Shown in pieces: positions 5,952-10,917 of a DNA stretch of 10,917 bases (positions are counted from its first letter, which is position 1; every line of letters begins with the position of its first letter). Under the pieces are notes generated by a model. It was not told the DNA's origin. It was given only the letters and a program-made list of their open reading frames with translations, and made no database searches. Made by a program: the position numbers and the translations under genes. The DNA is taken from contig JBLHGN010000111.1 in NCBI GenBank assembly GCA_047616325.1, positions 1 to 10,917 of the forward strand. Reading direction: 5' to 3'. The stretch comes from JBLHGN01 sp047616325 (lineage in GTDB: Bacteria > Pseudomonadota > Gammaproteobacteria > Pseudomonadales > Cellvibrionaceae).

Positions 5952-7550
5952 ATGTCGAGAACCACCATCAGCACTGGGGAAATACCATTTTCTTTGGACT
6001 CAAAACAAACGCAATCAGAAAATTCGCGCGTGGAGCAAGTAAGCCCAAAGACATCTGGCCGCCGCCCCGGCAGTGAAGCTCCGCTGCGCATAGCGCTTGT
6101 AGGAGACTTTAGTGGTCGGGCCAGTCGCGGAATACGGGAAAGCCAGCAGCTGGGGCGCCGTAAAATTATAGAGATAGATCGCGATAACTTCGAAGAGGTG
6201 TTCTCTGAGTTGCAACCTACTCTGCAACTGGAGCTGGACCAAAAAGCGATACATTTTAGAGAGTACGACGACCTTCATCCCGACTACATATACGAGCGCG
6301 TGCCGCTCTTCGACGACCTGCAGACATTAAAGCGGCGCCTCGGTAGGCCCGAACAGTTCCGCGTGGCCGCTGATGAAATTCGCCAGTGGGCCAGCTACAA
6401 AGAAGAGCTTAACGCGCCCCAAGCCTCACAAAAGAATGAAGCTGAGCGCTCGGTCGAAACTGACAACCAGCAGGCGTATGCCATACCCGCAGATATGTTC
6501 GACGCTGTACTCTCAAATAGTCAGGCATCGTTGGCTCAACAATCTACATGCTCTAACAGCCCGGTGAGTAATATCAATCAGCTTATCAAAGACATTGTTG
6601 CGCCCTATGTGGAGCCAAAAGCCGATCCTAGAGTGGGTGAAATGCAGTCGGCCGTAGATGAAGCCACAACAGCGCTGATGAGACGTATTTTGCACGCACC
6701 GGCTTTTCAAAACTTGGAAGCCACATGGCGTAGTGTGTATTTTTTGGTAAGGCGGCTGGAAACCAATGCGAAACTAAAGCTTTACCTCGTTGATGTTACC
6801 TGCGACGAAGTATTGGATGATCTCGACAGCGCAAAGAATATTGAAGACACTGGTTTATATTCCCTCTTGGTGGAAAAAGACCAGGTGAAAGGCGGTGTGC
6901 CGTTCGGTGTGATCAACGTCGATTTCCCCATTGCAAATAATGACGAAGATCTTCATGTCGCTTTGCTGTTTACTACCATCGCGAGCGCCAACAATGGGGC
7001 CGCAATAGCCGGGGCCTCCAGTGTGCTCGCCGGATGCGACAGTTTTGGTGAGAGTGAGGATTGCAGTGATTGGAATGTAACGCTCGAAGATGTATTTCTA
7101 GAAAACTGGCAAGACTTGCGTAGAGACCCAGTAGCCGCGCACCTCGCATTGACCGCACCACGGGTACTCACGCGTTTACCTTATGGTCAGCGCAGCTCTC
7201 CGATCGAGTCGTTTCCCTTTGAAGAGCTACCTTCGAGCAATAAACATGAATACTATACCTGGGGTAGCAGTGCTTACGTTGTGACCTTATTGTTGGCGCA
7301 AAGCTATCAGAAGTTTGGTTGGCAGGGGCTCGGCCAGATTCGACAAGTGGATGACCTTCCTTTGCACGTCTATGATGATAACGGCGAAACTACAATTAAA
7401 CCCTGCGCCGAACAAATGATGCGCGACTCAGGCGCCTCGCGACTTTTGCAAATGGGCTTGTTGCCGGTGCGCTCTGTGGCAAGAAGTACTTCAGTGGTGG
7501 TACCCGATTTTTCCAGCGTTGCCCGTACCGGGGCGTCACTCTTTTCATAG
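5952..7550 (+). CDS. Type VI secretion contractile-sheath protein, TssB-like/TssC-like fusion
   Basis: The 532-residue product resembles components of the type VI secretion contractile sheath, the cytoplasmic tube that drives the injection device. Residues about 44-145 look like TssB/VipA (PLRIALVGDFSGR at 44-56, then DRDNFEEVF and the YERVPLFDDLQTLKRRL region). After a polar linker (about 146-205), residues about 225-510 follow the TssC/VipB pattern, with AFQNLEATWRSVYFLV (251-266), the VPFGVINVDF region and a WGSSAY segment. TssB (about 165 residues) plus TssC (about 490) would be longer, so both parts are shortened; the end stops near the FIPL-like strand of TssC, leaving out the usual last 60-100 residues. 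AGGGAG, 8 nt upstream, supports the start. No other secretion gene is visible nearby. Alternatively it is a TssC-like family member with an enlarged N-terminal domain. Confidence 0.75.
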   Translation: MSRTTISTGEIPFSLDSKQTQSENSRVEQVSPKTSGRRPGSEAPLRIALVGDFSGRASRGIRESQQLGRRKIIEIDRDNFEEVFSELQPTLQLELDQKAIHFREYDDLHPDYIYERVPLFDDLQTLKRRLGRPEQFRVAADEIRQWASYKEELNAPQASQKNEAERSVETDNQQAYAIPADMFDAVLSNSQASLAQQSTCSNSPVSNINQLIKDIVAPYVEPKADPRVGEMQSAVDEATTALMRRILHAPAFQNLEATWRSVYFLVRRLETNAKLKLYLVDVTCDEVLDDLDSAKNIEDTGLYSLLVEKDQVKGGVPFGVINVDFPIANNDEDLHVALLFTTIASANNGAAIAGASSVLAGCDSFGESEDCSDWNVTLEDVFLENWQDLRRDPVAAHLALTAPRVLTRLPYGQRSSPIESFPFEELPSSNKHEYYTWGSSAYVVTLLLAQSYQKFGWQGLGQIRQVDDLPLHVYDDNGETTIKPCAEQMMRDSGASRLLQMGLLPVRSVARSTSVVVPDFSSVARTGASLFS

Positions 7551-7640
7551 GCTTCTTATTCTCAAGGTGCTAGTTTTTAAGATGCTAGTTTTCATAAGGG
7601 GCTAGCATAAATATGCGGCTAGTTTTAAAAAGGTAAAGGC
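7551..7640. repeat. Four GCTAG pentamers in the gap before pap
   Basis: GCTAG occurs at 7569-7573, 7584-7588, 7601-7605 and 7618-7622, spaced 15, 17 and 17 bp, three of them followed by TTTT. Copies three and four form a 5-bp CTAGC/GCTAG stem enclosing a second inverted repeat, GCATA-AA-TATGC (7605-7616), followed by TTTTAAAA. This could be a decayed tandem duplication, a weak terminator after the sheath-fusion gene, or a regulator array for pap. Confidence 0.6.
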
Positions 7641-9173
7641 GTGTCCATATCTCAATATCTCGACTCAAAGACCTATAAAACATTGTCTGACCAACTGCGT
7701 GTGAAATTGGTCAATGCCCAGTACGATTTAAAAAACAGTAGCACCTCGGTAGTATTGCTATTGGCGGGAAACGACCTACCTGCATGCGAAGAATTTATCG
7801 ATGTACTGCAGGAGTGGGTAGATGTGCGCTACGTAGACACCCGCGCATTTCGCTGGCCGACGGAAGAGGAATCTCAGCACCCGCCGTTGTGGCGCTACTG
7901 GAAAGAAATGCCCAGTGATGGCCGCATGGCAGTTTTTTACGGTGCCTGGATAATGAACCTGGTGCTGGAGCGCGCCGAAAAAACCCTTGGTTTAAAAGAG
8001 TTTCGCACGCGTCTGCGACGCATTAACGATTTAGAAAAACTCTTGCACGACGATGGTAAAATAGTACTCAAAATTTGGTTGCACACCGACGAAAAACAAC
8101 TTAAAAAACGTTTAAAAAAGGCCGAGAAAAAACCCGGCTCTGAAATGTATGTGGGGCAGTTTAGCCATCACATATACGATGTGTATAAAAAGTCTGAACC
8201 TGTGATAGAGGAGCTCAACTCTATTTTAAACGAGCATGTGCCATGGCAGTGGATTGAAACTTCAGATGCAAAAGCACTCAATGTGACTATTGCCCAACGT
8301 CTTTTGGCCGCAATGGAAAAAGGTGTGGAGGGCTCCAGTGAAACGCAAGGGCTTGATGTGGTTGCGACTATGGCTACGCCAAAAACTACACCAATAACCA
8401 AGCCAAAAATAGACTATTTAAGTTTGGTGGATCTCAATTGTAGTTACGAATACGAGGAATATAAACAACGTTTGTCGGCGGGGCAATTGCGGCTTAAAAA
8501 GCTGTTTGACAAAGCACGCCGCCACAAAGTAACACCGGTGATTGCCTTTGAAGGGTGGGACGCGGCAGGCAAGGGGGGTGTTATTCGCCGTCTTACGCAA
8601 GCCTTATCTGCCTGGACTTATCGAGTAGTGCCTGTGGCCGCACCCACCCCAGAGGAGCTGGCCTATCATTACCTGTGGCGTTTCTGGCGGCGTATTCCCC
8701 GGGCCGGTCGTGCGGTTATTTTTGACCGCACGTGGTATGGTCGTGTTTTGGTGGAGCGGGTAGAGGGCTACGCTACATCGAATCAGTGGCAGCGCGCATT
8801 CAGTGAAATAAATGACTTCGAGGCCCAGTTAGACGAGGCCAATTGTTGTGTCATAAAATTTTGGATTCACATTGATAAAAATCAGCAGCTGGAACGCTTT
8901 AAGCTGCGTGAAAAAACCAACTACAAAAAACACAAAATCACCGACGACGACTATCGAAATCGCGAAAAATGGCCAGAATACGAAGAGGCGATTAACCAAA
9001 TGGTAGAGCAAACCTCAAGCGTTTTTGCGCCCTGGCATCTTGTTCCATCCAATAATAAGCGCTATGCACGCGTAATGGTGATTGAAATCATTTGTGACAC
9101 ACTTGAAACTTTTATCGTGAAAGCCAAAAATAATAAGAAAAAAATAAAGGCTCCTAAATTTCGTCATTTATAA
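7641..9173 (+). CDS. pap: Polyphosphate:AMP phosphotransferase (two-domain PPK2)
   Basis: The enzyme moves phosphate from polyphosphate to AMP to make ADP in the cytoplasm, linking the polyphosphate store to the nucleotide pool. The 510-residue length fits the class II, two-domain PPK2 family. The C-terminal domain (about 265-495) is intact: Walker A GWDAAGKGG (305-313), FDRTWYGRVLVERVEG with Asp362-Arg363 (361-376), and a lid with FKLREKTNYKKHKITDDDYRNR (about 420-441). The N-terminal domain (about 15-225) keeps the fold, including LQEWVDVRYVDTRA, but its loop is AGNDLPACEEF (42-52) with no Gly-Lys, so it looks catalytically dead. The GTG start is supported by AAAAAGG ending at 7633, 7 nt away. 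The gene is followed by the glycosylase gene after 14 bp, so the two are probably co-transcribed. Confidence 0.92.
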   Translation: MSISQYLDSKTYKTLSDQLRVKLVNAQYDLKNSSTSVVLLLAGNDLPACEEFIDVLQEWVDVRYVDTRAFRWPTEEESQHPPLWRYWKEMPSDGRMAVFYGAWIMNLVLERAEKTLGLKEFRTRLRRINDLEKLLHDDGKIVLKIWLHTDEKQLKKRLKKAEKKPGSEMYVGQFSHHIYDVYKKSEPVIEELNSILNEHVPWQWIETSDAKALNVTIAQRLLAAMEKGVEGSSETQGLDVVATMATPKTTPITKPKIDYLSLVDLNCSYEYEEYKQRLSAGQLRLKKLFDKARRHKVTPVIAFEGWDAAGKGGVIRRLTQALSAWTYRVVPVAAPTPEELAYHYLWRFWRRIPRAGRAVIFDRTWYGRVLVERVEGYATSNQWQRAFSEINDFEAQLDEANCCVIKFWIHIDKNQQLERFKLREKTNYKKHKITDDDYRNREKWPEYEEAINQMVEQTSSVFAPWHLVPSNNKRYARVMVIEIICDTLETFIVKAKNNKKKIKAPKFRHL

Positions 9174-9187
9174 TCGGACCGCACGCC

Positions 9188-9865
9188 ATGCAAAAATTTT
9201 CATCCATACGCGAACGCGCCGAATTGAGAAAAGGCGGAAAAAAAGCTCTTGTTGCCCTATTGCCCCTTATTACATCGCGAGAAGAGCTTGCCCAGTTGAG
9301 CGACGACAGATACTTGTCACTCATGGTAAAAGTTGTCAATCAAGCCGGTTTTAATTGGTCTGTTATCGAAAAAAAATGGCCGCAGTTTGAAGAAGCTTTT
9401 TTTGATTTCAATACCGAAAAACTAAGCCGCCTTTCTATAGAGCAGTGGGAGGCATACACCAAAGACGTGCGTGTGGTGCGCAACTGGCAAAAAATTAAAG
9501 CCACCATGATGAACGTAGGTTTTGTTAGGCAAGTGTCGGCAGAGTACGGTTCGTTTGGTAAGTTTATTGCCGACTGGCCGCAAGACGACCAGGTGGGTTT
9601 AATGAACTATATGAAAAAACACGGCAGCCGTTTGGGTGGCCAGTCGGCGCAGTGGTTTATGCGTTACGTGGGCAAAGACAGTTACGTTACCACACCCGAC
9701 ATGATCCAAGCCATTCGCAATTCGGGCGTGGAGATAGCGGAGAATCCCAGCAGTCAGCGAGACTTCAAAAAAATACAAGACACCATGAACCGTTGGCGTC
9801 AAGAGAGCGGCCTACCTTACACCCACCTCAGCAAAATAGCGGCCTTTTCCATCGGTGAATTGTAG
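9188..9865 (+). CDS. Divergent DNA-3-methyladenine glycosylase I-type protein
   Basis: The 225-residue protein belongs to the adenine glycosylase superfamily (PF03352), which removes alkylated adenine from DNA. QAGFNW (52-57) corresponds to the conserved QAGLSW region of TAG, followed by EKKWPQFEEAFFDF. VRVVRNWQKIKATMMN (94-109) matches the family's RNRxKI motif, and KKHGSRLGGQSAQWFMRYVGKDS (143-165) and NRWRQESG (201-208) are typical of the proteobacterial variant. It differs from classical TAG in having no cysteine at all, so the zinc clasp is absent, and the residue aligned with the base-binding Glu38 of E. coli TAG is Val. Asp164 may fill the role of the superfamily's Asp (inference). The start follows the pap stop by 14 bp with only a weak Shine-Dalgarno. 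It converges on the pirin gene with a 25-bp gap that holds no visible terminator. Confidence 0.82.
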   Translation: MQKFSSIRERAELRKGGKKALVALLPLITSREELAQLSDDRYLSLMVKVVNQAGFNWSVIEKKWPQFEEAFFDFNTEKLSRLSIEQWEAYTKDVRVVRNWQKIKATMMNVGFVRQVSAEYGSFGKFIADWPQDDQVGLMNYMKKHGSRLGGQSAQWFMRYVGKDSYVTTPDMIQAIRNSGVEIAENPSSQRDFKKIQDTMNRWRQESGLPYTHLSKIAAFSIGEL

Positions 9866-9890
9866 ATATTAAATACTTGGCTGCTGGTGT

Positions 9891-10745
9891 TTAGTCGGTG
9901 AGAACGCCGTTGCGATAATCTTCAACTGCCTGGTTAATTTCATCGTAGGTGTTCATAACAAAAGGCCCATGTTGCGCTATGGGTTCGCGTAGAGGTTTGC
10001 CAGCCAGTACAAGTAAGCGCGCAAGAGTCTCGCCAGTGTTAGCGATAACTAGATCGCCAAAAGTATTCATGCGACTGAGTGTTTGAGGCCCAGCATGCGT
10101 CATATTATCGCCGAGCGCCACTTTGCCTTCGTACATATACACCAAGGTATTTAAATCGGTGGCGATGGGCAGGCTAATCTGTTTTCCCTTTGCCAAGTGC
10201 ACATCGAGGTACACCGCTTCGGTATCGGCAATATCAAAATAACCATTCACAGCAACATCGCCAAGTGTGGTTTTGCCTGCGATGGCTTTAATGAAAACGC
10301 CATCGCTTGCATAGGTGGGAATGTTGTCCCCCGGAACATCTTTATACACGGCGGGTTTCATTTTGTTGCGTGCCGGTAAGTTTAGCCAAATTTGAAAACC
10401 GCGCATTTCACCTTCGGTTTGCCTCGGCATTTCCGAGTGAATAATGCCCTTACCCGCCGTCATCCACTGCACGTCGCCATCGTTTATCAGGCCCACATTA
10501 TCCATATGGTCGCGGTGTTCCATCTTACCCTGCAGCATATAAGTAATGGTTTCAAAGCCGCGGTGGGGGTGGGCGGGAAAGCCGCCGATATAGTCGCTGG
10601 CCTTGTCCGAGCCAAATTCATCCATTAACAAAAACGGGTCGAAACGTTCTGGCTGCTGCCCACCAAAAACACGCAACAACTTTACACCATCGCCGTCAGA
10701 AGCGGGCCGCGCTTTCATTTGTTCGATAACTTTGCGAGTGTTCAT
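9891..10745 (-). CDS. Pirin family protein
   Basis: Pirins are bicupin proteins with a single metal, variously linked to quercetin 2,3-dioxygenase activity, redox sensing and metabolic control. The 284-residue product has the complete metal site in the N-terminal cupin: HPHRGFET (59-66, His59 and His61) and GKGIIHSEMP (98-107, His103 and Glu105). The second cupin (about 155-275) is less conserved and lacks visible ligands, as usual. The start is supported by AAGGAG at 10759-10754, 8 nt upstream. It lies 43 bp after an azoreductase gene on the same strand, so both probably share a transcript. The true substrate cannot be read from the sequence. Confidence 0.93.
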   Translation of the reverse strand: MNTRKVIEQMKARPASDGDGVKLLRVFGGQQPERFDPFLLMDEFGSDKASDYIGGFPAHPHRGFETITYMLQGKMEHRDHMDNVGLINDGDVQWMTAGKGIIHSEMPRQTEGEMRGFQIWLNLPARNKMKPAVYKDVPGDNIPTYASDGVFIKAIAGKTTLGDVAVNGYFDIADTEAVYLDVHLAKGKQISLPIATDLNTLVYMYEGKVALGDNMTHAGPQTLSRMNTFGDLVIANTGETLARLLVLAGKPLREPIAQHGPFVMNTYDEINQAVEDYRNGVLTD

Positions 10746-10788
10746 TGTGTCTACTCCTTCGGTGCGATTGTAGGGTTTAGCTGGCGCG

Positions 10789-10917
10789 TTAGGCGGTCAG
10801 TTCGCTTACAATCTTGCTTATGTGTTGTTCTGCTTTTGCGATGCTGCTAGTGCGTGAATCACCACCAAGGTTGAGCCCCTCGGCGTACACAAACGTCACA
10901 TCATTAAGCCCTAAAAA
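10789..10917 (-). CDS. azoR: FMN-dependent NADH-azoreductase, C-terminal part (cut by window edge)
   Basis: The last 42 residues and stop of a gene entering from the right edge. The fragment FLGLNDVTFVYAEGLNLGG and the helix after it match the flavodoxin-fold end of AzoR, where a FIGITEVEFVFAEG-type segment is followed by a final helix. AzoR reduces quinones and azo compounds with NADH in the cytoplasm and protects against thiol and quinone stress. It is probably the upstream partner of the pirin gene. The start and most of the protein lie outside the window, so the assignment rests on this short tail. Confidence 0.75.
   Translation of the reverse strand, partial: FLGLNDVTFVYAEGLNLGGDSRTSSIAKAEQHISKIVSELTA

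Noticed and set aside
5684..6091. 135-codon - strand frame crossing the start of the sheath-fusion gene
   Set aside because: No recognisable domain, odd Cys/Arg/Tyr content, no Shine-Dalgarno, and it overlaps a gene with a good start signal.
5621..7640. A larger type VI secretion locus around the sheath-fusion gene
   Set aside because: Neighbouring genes are purE, pap and a glycosylase; no other secretion component is present in the window.

Overview
The window is an ordinary-looking chromosomal stretch from a Gram-negative bacterium, most likely a marine-type gammaproteobacterium. This rests on an outer-membrane type lipoprotein signal, a class I purE-purK pair, a two-domain polyphosphate:AMP phosphotransferase, a pirin/azoreductase pair and a type VI secretion sheath gene. 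A Cellvibrio/Teredinibacter-like origin is my impression from protein style only; I could not run a search. No tRNA, rRNA, CRISPR array or complete mobile element is visible.

Layout from left to right. Positions 1-330 hold no supported gene, but contain an AT-rich octamer repeat and two hairpins. A large lipoprotein gene (331-2952, +) has a collagen-like stalk, a small Cys-flanked EF-hand-like module, a beta-propeller-like middle and a phytase-like esterase domain, and ends in a textbook terminator. A gap with a tandem 10-mer follows. Next comes a membrane-bound YugP-type zinc metallopeptidase (+), convergent with purK-purE (-). Those two genes overlap by 4 bp and carry out the two ATP-dependent carboxylation steps of purine synthesis that turn AIR into CAIR.

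From the purE promoter side a second set runs to the right. It starts with an apparently orphan type VI secretion sheath gene that looks like a TssB-like domain fused to a TssC-like domain (5952-7550). It continues with pap (polyphosphate:AMP phosphotransferase, 7641-9173) and a divergent 3-methyladenine DNA glycosylase (9188-9865). The last two are only 14 bp apart and are probably co-transcribed. On the opposite strand, at the right end, are a pirin gene and the 3' end of an FMN-dependent NADH-azoreductase gene, probably one transcript that responds to redox or quinone stress.

Nothing here is clearly a new defence or mobile system. The least ordinary items are the orphan short TssB-TssC fusion, the modular lipoprotein, a PurK with an altered ATP-loop, a cysteine-free glycosylase without the classical zinc and base-binding residues, and several small repeats in the intergenic gaps.
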